DNA of 24,809 nucleotides. Source: Flavobacteriales bacterium (lineage in GTDB: Bacteria > Bacteroidota > Bacteroidia > Flavobacteriales > Flavobacteriaceae). The position numbers were made by a program, and so were the translations under genes. The stretch is taken from assembly GCA_002737105.1 (NCBI GenBank), contig NSHO01000008.1, forward strand, positions 1-24,809, given 5' to 3'. Below are positions 14,725 through 23,027 of this stretch, one piece after another. Within the stretch, counting starts at the first letter, position 1; every line of letters begins with the position of its first letter. The notes under the pieces are model-generated. The model was not told where the DNA came from, did no database searches, and worked only from the letters and a program-made list of their open reading frames with translations.

Positions 14725-14740
14725 AATGTGTCAATTAATC
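14725..14740. repeat. Single copy of the sigma-leader repeat word in the rlmN leader
   Basis: aatgtgtcaattaatc matches aatgtgccaattagtc at 11435-11450 in 14 of 16 bases. It lies 18 bases upstream of the rlmN start codon, in the same direction relative to its gene as the sigma-leader copies. Confidence 0.6.
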
Positions 14741-14824
14741 AATTTTCAATATGCAATTTAATGAAACGCTGATTTTATTAATTTTAGAAATTTCATTAAT
14801 CTGTGTTTAAAACAATTGAATTTG

Positions 14825-14832
14825 TACTTTTG
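14825..14832 (+). promoter_or_regulatory. Candidate -7 element of the O-methyltransferase gene
   Basis: TACTTTTG fits TAnnTTTG exactly, 22 bases before the ATG at 14855. A second partial box, TACTTTG, follows at once. Confidence 0.5.
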
Positions 14833-14854
14833 TACTTTGAAATTTAAAACAATT

Positions 14855-15496
14855 ATGCACTTTATATCAGAAGATTTAGAAAATTACGTAGCCAACCATT
14901 CGCAACAAGAACCAGAATTTTTGGTGCAATTGAATAAAGAAACGCATCAGAAAATTTTACAACCACGAATGCTAAGCGGCCATTTTCAAGGTAGAGTTTT
15001 GAGTATGTTATCTAAAATAATTAATCCTAAATCTATTTTAGAAATTGGAACCTATACGGGTTATGCTGCTTTATGTTTGGCAGAAGGTTTACAAGAAAAC
15101 GGTACATTAGACACTATTGATATTAATGAAGAGTTGGAAGAAATTCAAAAAAAATATTTTGATTTATCTGACTATTCCAATCAAATTGTGCAACATATTG
15201 GCAATGCTATTGAAATTATTCCAACTTTAAATAAAAAATTTGATTTGGTTTTTATAGATGCAGATAAAGAAAATTACATTAATTATTTTCATTTGATTGT
15301 GCCTTTGATGAATAAGGGTGGTATAATTTTATCTGACAACGTATTGTGGAGTGGTAAGGTTTTAGAAGAAGTAAAAACAAACGACAAAAGCACACAAATT
15401 TTACTTGAATATAATAAAATTATTAATGAAGATTCTCGTGTAGAAACGGTTTTGTTACCTATTCGAGATGGCTTGACTGTTACTCGCGTGTTGTAG
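14855..15496 (+). CDS. O-methyltransferase, class I SAM-dependent (Methyltransf_3 type)
   Basis: 213 residues from the ATG at 14855; an upstream in-frame ATG at 14816 lies before the promoter box and is rejected. The family resembles catechol/caffeoyl-CoA O-methyltransferases: motif I ILEIGTYTGYAALCLAEGL (61-79), an acidic residue in DTIDINEE, the metal-binding DADKENY (135-141) and DNVLWSGKV (161-169). The divalent metal site appears complete. The substrate is unknown. Its last 17 bases overlap the end of the convergent GT-C-like gene. Confidence 0.9.
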   Translation: MHFISEDLENYVANHSQQEPEFLVQLNKETHQKILQPRMLSGHFQGRVLSMLSKIINPKSILEIGTYTGYAALCLAEGLQENGTLDTIDINEELEEIQKKYFDLSDYSNQIVQHIGNAIEIIPTLNKKFDLVFIDADKENYINYFHLIVPLMNKGGIILSDNVLWSGKVLEEVKTNDKSTQILLEYNKIINEDSRVETVLLPIRDGLTVTRVL

Positions 15497-16751
15497 GTTT
15501 TTTTTGAAATTCTTTTATGGCAAAACAAATTACTATAATTTGGAAAGGCATCATATAACGTGAAGAATTTACAGGTCCAGAAACCAAAATATTATAAACT
15601 AGTAATATAAATAAATACCAAATTAAATTGCTGTGTTTGTTTTTTAAAATGTATTTTCCTAAATAAAAATATTTAAAAATATTTATAAAAAATATTGGGA
15701 TTATAAACAAAATTATAATAGTCATTTTCTCCTTAAAAATTGATTTTAGAGATTTATTCCCGTTTAAGATTTCTAAAAAACCTTGTTTGCCATCTTCTTT
15801 ATCGAAAAAAGTCATTATATCAAATCTACCTGGATCAATAACACCACGAATTGCAGTTTTAAAATGATAAAAAGAGTAACTTAAAAAATTATTTTTTATT
15901 TCATTAATGCCTACGGTTTTTAAATATTCGTTTTGTTCTTTAAAATTTCTCCCTATATATTTTTTGTTGTTGTAAACATTTTTGTGCCATTTATCAGCTT
16001 CAACTTTTCCAACTTTAGACGATTTAAAATAGTATAAATTATAGTTTATTAAATTGGAATTTTCGATCGATGAAAAATGTTTGAAACCAGATTTTTGTTC
16101 ATTATGAAATAAGTATAATTGTAAAATTATAACGGGAAAAAACAGCCACAAGCTAAAAGTTTTGTTTTTGAATAAATAGTAAGCAAAGAACAAAAAATTT
16201 ATATAAATAAAAGGATAAAAAACGGGTTTTGTAAAAGGTAAAAGAACGGTTATTAATTGAATAAAAATAAAATTTCTTTTTGAAAATGGCTCTAATAAAA
16301 CTAATGTTAAAATGTTTAGTAATAACAAAACTATCCATTCGGACATTATTAACTGAGAGTAAATAAAAATACTTGGTGTAAAAAATAAAATTACGATTAA
16401 TAAATTTGAAATTTTTATTTCTAATTTTTTTAAAATTTTGAAGAAAACAATAACGCTAAAACAACTAACAAAAGTTTGAATAAGTAATATAAACAGTATT
16501 GATGTATTTAAAAAAAACGACAAGAAAAATGGATAAATAAAAGGTCTTTTAGTTGTTAGCTCAACATCTAGAGTGTTTTCAAAATAAGTAAAATTATTGA
16601 TTGATTTTGCAATTTCTAAGTACTCATAAGAATCTGCAAGAAAATAATTTCCAGAAATAAATCTAAAAAATAAAAACAAAAAATAGAGTAAACTTATGTA
16701 ACCTAAAACTCTTTTTTCTTTCTTTGAAAATGCATTTAAATTAAATAACAT
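15480..16751 (-). CDS. Polytopic membrane protein, GT-C glycosyltransferase-like
   Basis: 423 residues with about ten hydrophobic segments. After the first one the sequence NYFLADSYEYLEIAKSI places D40 and E43 in the loop where GT-C enzymes carry their catalytic acid. RPFIYPFFLSFFL and the late NSSRYMMPFQIIVICFA are typical of dolichyl-phosphate-mannose-transferase-like proteins. Such enzymes transfer a sugar from a polyprenyl-phosphate donor on the outer face of the inner membrane. It is the last gene of the tatA operon, three bases after the FAD oxidoreductase, and overlaps the convergent O-methyltransferase by 17 bases. The substrate cannot be deduced, and assignment to GT-C rather than another polytopic family is moderately sure. 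Confidence 0.68.
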   Translation of the reverse strand: MLFNLNAFSKKEKRVLGYISLLYFLFLFFRFISGNYFLADSYEYLEIAKSINNFTYFENTLDVELTTKRPFIYPFFLSFFLNTSILFILLIQTFVSCFSVIVFFKILKKLEIKISNLLIVILFFTPSIFIYSQLIMSEWIVLLLLNILTLVLLEPFSKRNFIFIQLITVLLPFTKPVFYPFIYINFLFFAYYLFKNKTFSLWLFFPVIILQLYLFHNEQKSGFKHFSSIENSNLINYNLYYFKSSKVGKVEADKWHKNVYNNKKYIGRNFKEQNEYLKTVGINEIKNNFLSYSFYHFKTAIRGVIDPGRFDIMTFFDKEDGKQGFLEILNGNKSLKSIFKEKMTIIILFIIPIFFINIFKYFYLGKYILKNKHSNLIWYLFILLVYNILVSGPVNSSRYMMPFQIIVICFAIKEFQKKPTTRE

Positions 16752-16754
16752 AAT

Positions 16755-18305
16755 TTATTTTTCTTCGTGATATTCTTCTTCAGTGTTGATACTCCAAATA
16801 TTTGATTTATCGGTAATATTGTTTTTTATATTTTTAACGGCTTGCATTGCAGTAAGCATAGAGTGATCTTGATTATTATATTTGTGCATTCCATTTCGTC
16901 CAACTAAAAATAGATTTTCAAAAGAATCTGTGAAGTTTTGTATTTCATTAAACTCTGAATAAGTACCAAAATAGGCAGGATATGTTTTTGGAACCTTAAT
17001 TACTTTTGAATCTAATAAATTTTCAACAGAATTAATAAAACCTAATTTAATCATTTCATTAGTAGCTAATTTAATCATTTCTTCTTCGGAAAAATTCCAA
17101 ATTTCATCAACATCATTACAAAAATATTCTAAGCCAACCCAAGTTTTAGAAGCGTCAGCAACCATATGAGGACTCCAATTATTAAATACCTGTAATCTTC
17201 CAACTTTCACATATGATTCTTGAATATAAATCCAATTATCTTCTAAACTAAAGTTAATGTTCTCAAGAAGCAAGCCAACAGTAATGAAGTCTCTATACAT
17301 TAAGCCATTTGCAACTTCTTTTACTTTTTTTGGCACTTCACAACTTAAACCATTTATTAATTCTATTATGGGCATAGTTGAAATACAGTAGTCACATTCT
17401 ATAGTTTCTTCCTTTTTAGTTATAGTATTTTCGACAACTACACTTAAAACTTTGTTGTTTTCGATATTTATTGTAATAACACGGTTGTTTGGTTTTAATA
17501 TTGCACCATCTTTTTTTACTTTTTCTGCAACTGTTTCCCACATTTGACCAGGACCAAATTTTGGATATAAAAAATATTCTATTAATGAAGTCTCCTTGTT
17601 TTTTTGACTTAAATTCTTTTTTTTAGTTTTAAAAATGGTTAAAATAGCATTTGTAAGTGTTTTTGTTACTGACAAGCCTTTTATTCTTTGTGCACCCCAT
17701 TCTGCACTAATTTCGGAACAAGGAACACCCCAAACTTTTTCTGTGTAATCTTTAAAAAATGTTTTGTATAATCTGCTTCCAAATCTGTTAATGAAAAACT
17801 GCTCTAAAGTTTTAGGATTTTTTATTGGGAAAAGCACTGATTTTGTATAACTAATACCTATTAAAAAAGTATTTAAAAAACCAAGATTTAATATAGTTTG
17901 AAGGGATAGACTAATTGGATAATCGAAAAATTTATTGTTAAAAAAAATTCTTGATTTTCTTTTTCTAACTAATAAAACATTATCAGCTTGATTAGAAATA
18001 GTAGTATCGTTTAACTCTATTTTTCTGCTTGTATTTTGATAAGATATGTTTATTGTTTTATCTTCTGAATAGATTGGTAAAATTTCTTGCCACCAGTTCA
18101 TTACTTCTTCTGATTTTGAAAAAAAACGATGCCCGCCAATATCAATTCTATTTCCATTATGGTTTTCTGTGCGAGAAATACCGCCCCAAAATTCACTCAT
18201 TTCTATAACAATTGGAGTAATTTCAGTATGTTTTATAAATTCATATGCTGCTGTTAATCCTGCAGGACCACCGCCAATGATTAGTGCTTTTTTCTGAATT
18301 TTCAA
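16755..18305 (-). CDS. NAD(P)/FAD-dependent oxidoreductase (protoporphyrinogen oxidase/UDP-galactopyranose mutase-like)
   Basis: 516 residues. The dinucleotide-binding loop is GGGPAG (11-16) in [18 protein letters not shown], with E39 as the likely ribose-binding acid, then [12 protein letters not shown]. The C-terminal FAD contact is [18 protein letters not shown]. This group (COG1232-like) is found in polysaccharide clusters, but its reaction is not established. The start is a TTG overlapping the PAP2 stop codon as TTGA; no ATG is near, and the TTG gives the expected [10 protein letters not shown]. The next gene follows after three bases. Its context between a phosphatase and a GT-C-like protein suggests sugar or lipid-linked glycan modification. 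Confidence 0.85.
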   Translation of the reverse strand: MKIQKKALIIGGGPAGLTAAYEFIKHTEITPIVIEMSEFWGGISRTENHNGNRIDIGGHRFFSKSEEVMNWWQEILPIYSEDKTINISYQNTSRKIELNDTTISNQADNVLLVRKRKSRIFFNNKFFDYPISLSLQTILNLGFLNTFLIGISYTKSVLFPIKNPKTLEQFFINRFGSRLYKTFFKDYTEKVWGVPCSEISAEWGAQRIKGLSVTKTLTNAILTIFKTKKKNLSQKNKETSLIEYFLYPKFGPGQMWETVAEKVKKDGAILKPNNRVITINIENNKVLSVVVENTITKKEETIECDYCISTMPIIELINGLSCEVPKKVKEVANGLMYRDFITVGLLLENINFSLEDNWIYIQESYVKVGRLQVFNNWSPHMVADASKTWVGLEYFCNDVDEIWNFSEEEMIKLATNEMIKLGFINSVENLLDSKVIKVPKTYPAYFGTYSEFNEIQNFTDSFENLFLVGRNGMHKYNNQDHSMLTAMQAVKNIKNNITDKSNIWSINTEEEYHEEK

Positions 18306-18865
18306 GATGTAATGTATTTAGAAATAATTTTAGAAAAAATTCTATAAAATAAAATCCCAGTAAAGCCTCCAAAAACATATCCAGAAATAATATCTAAAGG
18401 AAAGTGAAGTCCTAAATAAATTCTACTGTAGGCGAAAATTAAAGGATACAGAAAAATCAAGTAGCTGTATTTGTAATATTTTTTAAGTATTAAGTACACA
18501 AACATCATAGAAGCTGTTGAATTTGATGCGTGTCCAGAAAAATAACTAAACGTATCGCTGTCTTTTACAACTCTTATTAAGCCAGCTAATGTATCATCAT
18601 TACAAGGGCGAATTCGTTGAACTGAAAATTTAATTACATCTGTAATTTCATTAGTAAACGTGATTAAGGCGGCTAGTGTTAGAATAGCTATTCCTAATTT
18701 TTTCGTTCCTAATTTTTTATATAAAATAAAGAGTAAAATTAAAAAAAATGCAATCCAATTGGTTTGTTGGGTAATTAAAAGCCAGAAACTATCAAAAGGT
18801 GTAGATCCTAAATTATTAAGAAAAACAAACAATTTTTTATCTAAATGCACCAGGTATTCAAACAT
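18302..18865 (-). CDS. PAP2-family membrane phosphatase
   Basis: 187 residues with about five or six hydrophobic segments. The three phosphatase motifs are intact: K79-x6-RP (RP at 86-87), SGH (110-112, in [10 protein letters not shown]) and SR-x5-H-x3-D (SR147-148, H154, D158). Family members remove phosphate from phosphatidic acid or undecaprenyl diphosphate, with the active site on the outer face of the inner membrane. Its start codon overlaps the tatA stop by one base (TAATG), and its own stop overlaps the oxidoreductase TTG start. The neighbours suggest a polyprenyl-phosphate substrate, which is inference. Confidence 0.9.
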   Translation of the reverse strand: MFEYLVHLDKKLFVFLNNLGSTPFDSFWLLITQQTNWIAFFLILLFILYKKLGTKKLGIAILTLAALITFTNEITDVIKFSVQRIRPCNDDTLAGLIRVVKDSDTFSYFSGHASNSTASMMFVYLILKKYYKYSYLIFLYPLIFAYSRIYLGLHFPLDIISGYVFGGFTGILFYRIFSKIISKYITS

Positions 18866-19197
18866 TACAATTGGCGTTTTATTGGTCCGGTTGCATTTTC
18901 AATTTCTTCTTTGATTTCCGTAATTGGATTTGAAATTTCAACTGGATTTATATATTCTGACATGCTTTTTTTTGCACTTGCAATTTCGTCAGTAATGCCG
19001 CCAGTTAAACTTTTTAAATCAAGGCCATTTTCTTCTGTGCCTTTTTGAATTTCATGTTTAATTTCATTGGTGGCATTTTTTAATTGTGCCATGCCTTTGC
19101 CCAAAGTTCTAGCAATTTCTGGAATTTTATCTGATCCAAAAAGCATTAGAATTACAAGAATTATAAAAAATATTTCGCCTCCGCCAATACCAAACAT
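18865..19197 (-). CDS. tatA: Twin-arginine translocase subunit TatA/TatE family
   Basis: 110 residues. A short N-terminal membrane helix (GGEIFFIILVILMLFG) is followed by the FGSDKIPEIARTLGKGMAQL amphipathic helix with its typical Gly hinge and Pro, then a charged tail. TatA oligomers form the pore through which folded proteins cross the inner membrane. It is slightly longer than many TatA proteins; the tail from residue 60 is low in similarity to family members. It leads the four-gene operon and has a TACCTTTG promoter box at 19219-19226. No tatC lies in the window. Confidence 0.93.
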   Translation of the reverse strand: MFGIGGGEIFFIILVILMLFGSDKIPEIARTLGKGMAQLKNATNEIKHEIQKGTEENGLDLKSLTGGITDEIASAKKSMSEYINPVEISNPITEIKEEIENATGPIKRQL

Positions 19198-19218
19198 AGT
19201 TTTGTGTTTTATGAATTA

Positions 19219-19226
19219 CAAAGGTA
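19219..19226 (-). promoter_or_regulatory. Candidate -7 element of the tatA operon
   Basis: Minus strand TACCTTTG fits TAnnTTTG exactly, 21 bases upstream of the tatA ATG. The whole tatA-PAP2-oxidoreductase-GT-C set could be read from here. Confidence 0.5.
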
Positions 19227-19258
19227 ATAAAAGTTGTTTAATGTTTACTGAAAAAAAA

Positions 19259-19319
19259 TGTCATTCTAAAGTTAAAAAGTTCTAAATTTGTAAAAGACCC
19301 TTCTTGCTTTAGAATGACA
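19259..19319. repeat. REP-like element with 13-bp perfect inverted repeats
   Basis: tgtcattctaaag (19259-19271) and ctttagaatgaca (19307-19319) are exact reverse complements separated by 35 bases. The TGTCATTCT ends resemble a dispersed intergenic palindrome I recall from other bacteria, but this was not checked. It lies between the tatA promoter and the M1 peptidase 3' end. Confidence 0.7.
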
Positions 19320-19335
19320 AATTAAATGAAAGTTT

Positions 19336-19433
19336 AAACTTTTGACTTTCGACTTGTTTAACCATATAAGGAATGTAAGGAAGTATAAGCAATACGTAAT
19401 AGAATTTTCACTTTTGACTTTTGACTTTCGACT
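19336..19433. repeat. CTTTTGA / CTTTCGA word repeats
   Basis: Seven-base words repeat in two blocks: aaacttttgactttcgact (19336-19354) and cacttttgacttttgacttt running to 19433. The blocks are separated by about 54 unrelated bases. They lie just beyond the stop codon of the M1 peptidase gene. Confidence 0.65.
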
Positions 19434-19439
19434 CCTTTA

Positions 19440-21698
19440 CTATTTCTTTTCTATTTGTTCAAATTTATCAACAACGGCTTCTTTTGGCCAAGTATTATTG
19501 GTTACATCAATATCAGCTGTTTCTAATTTTGGATCCAATTGAATTTTAACTACTTTTTTTTCTGTTGCAAAAACACGTTTTGCAGTAGTATTGTTTCTTC
19601 TCCAAATTTGAACTGGAAATTTATGTGTTTCTGAAGTGCCGTCTTCAAATTGCAATTCAGCAATAATTGGCATCATTAAACTTCCTGGTTTGTCAAACTC
19701 TACTTCGTAAAAATATTTTGGATTTTTTAAAGCCGCTTTTTCTTCAGTACTATAATTTTTGTTTAAATACTCATTTAAAGCCATTACTTTTTCTGTTTCA
19801 AGTGCTGTTTTTGATTCTGGTTTCAATTCCGAACTTTCACTATTCACTAAATAAATCATTGGTCCGCTGTTAGGCATTCTTCTACCTCTTCTGTTCACGG
19901 CTGCGGCAGCTTCTTTAGTAGCATCTTCTGTAACATAAAATTGTTTTACATTTTTGATACCTAAATCAACCACATCAGTAGCGTAGAACCAACCTTTCCA
20001 AAACCAATCTAAATCAACTGCAGATGCATCTTCCATTGTTCTAAAAAAGTCTTCTGGTGTGGGATGTTTAAATTTCCAACGGTTGGCATACGTTTTAAAT
20101 GCGTGGTCAAATAATTCGTGTCCCATAATCGTTTCACGTAAAATATTTAATCCTGTTGCAGGTTTTCCGTAAGCATTTGCACCAAAATTATACACCACAT
20201 CTCCATGACTCATAATAGGTTCTAAAAACTGTTGGTTTCCTTTCATATAAGGCACAATAGATTTTGCAGGACCTCTATCTGCTGGGAAATTTTTATCGAA
20301 TTCTTGTTCGGTTAAATATTCTAAAAATGTGTTTAACCCTTCATCCATCCAAGTCCATTGTCTTTCATCTGAATTTACAATCATTGGGAAAAAGTTATGT
20401 CCTATTTCGTGAATAATTACGCCTAGCATACCATATTTTACTCTTTCGCTAATTTTTCCATTTTCATCAGGACGACCGAAATTCCAACAAATCATTGGAT
20501 ATTCCATTCCTTGATCTTCAGCAGAAACAGAAATGGCTTTTGGATAAGGATAATCGAATGTATATTTTGAATATGTTTTCAGAGTGTGCGCTACTGCTAT
20601 TGTAGATAAGTTTTCCCATAGCGGATTGGCTTCTTTTGGATACATAGAAATGGCCATAGGTTTGCTGTTTCCAACTTGAACCGCCATCGCGTCTAAAATA
20701 AATTTACGAGAACTTGAAAATGCAAAATCTCTTACATTTTCTGCTTTTAAATGCCAAGTTTTTGAGGTAGTTGCAAAATTTTTCTCTGCAGCAGTTGCTT
20801 CCGCTTGCGTTACTATTATTATTGGTTTATCAAAAGAATTTTCAGCCAATTGCCATCTTTTTTCTTGTTCTGCAGTATAGACTTCACTTCTGTTTTGTAA
20901 AACTCCAGTTCCATCTAAAATATGATCGGCAGGAACGGTGATTTTAACGTCGTAATTTCCAAAAGTTAACGCAAATTCACTTCTTCCCCAAAATTGCATA
21001 TTTTGCCAACCTTCAACGTCATTATACACGCACATTCTTGGGTAAAATTGCGCAATTACATAAATTTTATTTCCATCAGGAAACACTTCATAACCAGAAC
21101 GACCATTTCCGCCATCTTTCATGTAATCGTTAATGTTGTACCACCATTTGATTGAAAAAACTACTTTTTCTCCTTTTTTTAAAGCTTTAGGCAAATCAAT
21201 ACGCATCATAGTATTATTTATGGTGTATTTCATGGCGTTACCTTTTTCGTCTTTAACATATTCTAAGTTAAAACCGCCATCAAAACCTTTACCCATGTAT
21301 GTTTTAGTAAAGTTTTCAGCTGAGGTAGCTTGCGGCATAGTTTGGCTATCAATTAGAGGCGTTTGTGAGTCTCTTCTTGCTATATTTTGATCCAATTGCA
21401 CCCATAAATAGTCCAGAGATTCAGGGGCATTATTGTAATAGGTAACGGTTTCGCTTCCATACATTTTCGATGCTTTATCATCTAATTCTAAATTAATTTT
21501 ATAATCAGCACGTTGTTGATAATACGCAGGACCGGGTGCACCAGAAGCCGTTCGGAACATATTAGGCGTAGCCATTTCGGCATACATTTGACTAAATTTA
21601 TTGATGTCTGTATGCCCTTGAGGTTCTTTTTTTACTTCTTGAGCAATTGCAGTAAGAGATGCGAAAATTAATGATGTAATTAAAATTAACTTTTTCAT
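19440..21698 (-). CDS. M1-family metallopeptidase, secreted
   Basis: 752 residues. A Sec signal peptide (MKKLILITSLIFASLTAIAQ) directs export. The gluzincin site is complete: HEIGH (430-434) with the third zinc ligand E453 in WMDEG, the exact HExxH-x18-E spacing of family M1. The exopeptidase motif appears as GMEYP (397-401) in place of GAMEN, as in other Bacteroidetes M1 enzymes. No type IX C-terminal domain is seen, so it may stay periplasmic or envelope-attached. It is the last gene of a four-gene operon, two bases after the DUF6702-like gene. The substrate is unknown; the altered GxMEN motif makes a classical aminopeptidase role less certain. Confidence 0.93.
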   Translation of the reverse strand: MKKLILITSLIFASLTAIAQEVKKEPQGHTDINKFSQMYAEMATPNMFRTASGAPGPAYYQQRADYKINLELDDKASKMYGSETVTYYNNAPESLDYLWVQLDQNIARRDSQTPLIDSQTMPQATSAENFTKTYMGKGFDGGFNLEYVKDEKGNAMKYTINNTMMRIDLPKALKKGEKVVFSIKWWYNINDYMKDGGNGRSGYEVFPDGNKIYVIAQFYPRMCVYNDVEGWQNMQFWGRSEFALTFGNYDVKITVPADHILDGTGVLQNRSEVYTAEQEKRWQLAENSFDKPIIIVTQAEATAAEKNFATTSKTWHLKAENVRDFAFSSSRKFILDAMAVQVGNSKPMAISMYPKEANPLWENLSTIAVAHTLKTYSKYTFDYPYPKAISVSAEDQGMEYPMICWNFGRPDENGKISERVKYGMLGVIIHEIGHNFFPMIVNSDERQWTWMDEGLNTFLEYLTEQEFDKNFPADRGPAKSIVPYMKGNQQFLEPIMSHGDVVYNFGANAYGKPATGLNILRETIMGHELFDHAFKTYANRWKFKHPTPEDFFRTMEDASAVDLDWFWKGWFYATDVVDLGIKNVKQFYVTEDATKEAAAAVNRRGRRMPNSGPMIYLVNSESSELKPESKTALETEKVMALNEYLNKNYSTEEKAALKNPKYFYEVEFDKPGSLMMPIIAELQFEDGTSETHKFPVQIWRRNNTTAKRVFATEKKVVKIQLDPKLETADIDVTNNTWPKEAVVDKFEQIEKK

Positions 21699-21700
21699 AA

Positions 21701-22204
21701 TTATTTATATTTCAGTTTTTGGTTTGTTTCTGTATTAGTAAACAAAATGGTTTTTTTGTTACCATTAATGTTCAAATGTACTAAATTTTGTTGTTCATCA
21801 AAAATATCGGATAAAACATTATTGAAAATATCTAGTATTTTTATGTTGTCTTTACAAGGTATTTTTAAATAACAAATTACAATATTATCTTCTTGCTCTT
21901 TAGATAAAAGCTGCAATGTTTGGACTTTATTATTAATTTTAATTTTTAATTTTTCCGACAAATAATTGGCAATAAAGCTGTTTGCTTCTGGTATTTCATC
22001 TTTTGTGGTAAGGTAAAAATGTTTGTTATGTTTTTTATATAACACCTTTTCTAAATCTTCAATAAATAATCGTGCTGTAATTTGTACCGCTTTTTTTTCT
22101 TTAAAATAATCAATTTGAAAAACCCCAACATAAAATTTATGAAACGTGAAAGCACTAAAAAGAGCAAACAATAACATAAGTAAAACTATTTTAAATTTAT
22201 TCAT
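21701..22204 (-). CDS. DUF6702-like exported protein
   Basis: 167 residues. Residues 1-20 (MNKFKIVLLMLLFALFSAFT) form a signal peptide or membrane anchor, followed by HKFYVGVFQIDY, ITARLFIEDLEKVL and a C-terminal HLNINGNKKTILFTN strand, as in the DUF6702 family. The function is unknown; the conserved partner is an M1 peptidase in related genomes, as I recall. It overlaps the upstream regulatory-domain gene by 8 bases and is followed two bases later by the M1 gene. Confidence 0.75.
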   Translation of the reverse strand: MNKFKIVLLMLLFALFSAFTFHKFYVGVFQIDYFKEKKAVQITARLFIEDLEKVLYKKHNKHFYLTTKDEIPEANSFIANYLSEKLKIKINNKVQTLQLLSKEQEDNIVICYLKIPCKDNIKILDIFNNVLSDIFDEQQNLVHLNINGNKKTILFTNTETNQKLKYK

Positions 22205-23027
22205 TTTTCTTTGGCTCTAATTCTGGTTTTGGAATAGTGGTGTTTTCTTCTGTGCTTTTTTCTGGTTCAACAGGTTTTGGATAATAAGGTTGTATGTTTT
22301 TCAATTTCAAAAAATCGACAGCTAGTGCGCTCATTCGGAAAGAAATTAGCGTTTTGTTTTTTGCTTTGGCTGCAGCTTTCAATTCTTCATCTTCTACAAT
22401 ATAAAAAACAAATCCTGACACAAATTCTTCAGGAATATGCAATTGATTCATAATAAATTCGGAATCAAAGTTAGTATTTATTTTATATTGTAAAAATTCT
22501 TTTCTTTCTACTTCTAATTCTGCTTTTAATTGTTTGGTTCTTCCTGAAATAGCGTTTAATAATGGGTCGATACTAAATGCTGTATTCAGACCAAATTGTC
22601 CGTTAAAATCACCCGCTGTTTTTACTCTTCTTTCTGCAGGCGTGTATTTTTTTTGTCCTTTAGGAACCAAACCTAAAGATTCTGCGGTAATATCATCAGC
22701 ATTCGTTACCATAATTTCTTTGATATGACGCGTATAAATCTCTAATCTAATAAAAAGTAAATCTCTTCCAAAATCTTTTTTTGTTATGATATGTTTTTTG
22801 CCAACAAGATGAATGGCGCTAAACATAATGGTGTCGTTTACTTTGGCTTTTATTTTAAAATAGCCGCCGTTTACTGATATGGTGTTGGTTTTGTTTGAAA
22901 CATTTATAATTGTAATGCCTTCATTGTCGTTGGTTTCCACAATGATTTTCCCCTTAATTATAGAATCGTTTTGCGAAAATACAATTTGAGCGATTAGTAA
23001 AATTAAAATTTGTAAAACGGTTTTCAA
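22197..23027 (-). CDS. Carboxypeptidase-regulatory-like domain protein, copy 2
   Basis: 276 residues from a TTG at 23027, which directly follows the stop of the paralog upstream (TAATTG). Signal peptide MKTVLQILILLIAQIVFSQ. Residues about 20-100 form a transthyretin-like sandwich (SIIKGKIIVETNDNEGITII, ISVNGGYFKIKAKVNDTIMF), as in CarboxypepD_reg domains. A conserved SLGLVPKGQKKYTPAERRVK block follows near 120-140, then a helical region and a Pro/Glu-rich tail. No ATG offers a better start. The role is unknown; these secreted domains occur on TonB receptors and envelope proteins of Bacteroidetes. It is a tandem paralog of the upstream gene. Confidence 0.78.
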   Translation of the reverse strand: MKTVLQILILLIAQIVFSQNDSIIKGKIIVETNDNEGITIINVSNKTNTISVNGGYFKIKAKVNDTIMFSAIHLVGKKHIITKKDFGRDLLFIRLEIYTRHIKEIMVTNADDITAESLGLVPKGQKKYTPAERRVKTAGDFNGQFGLNTAFSIDPLLNAISGRTKQLKAELEVERKEFLQYKINTNFDSEFIMNQLHIPEEFVSGFVFYIVEDEELKAAAKAKNKTLISFRMSALAVDFLKLKNIQPYYPKPVEPEKSTEENTTIPKPELEPKKNE

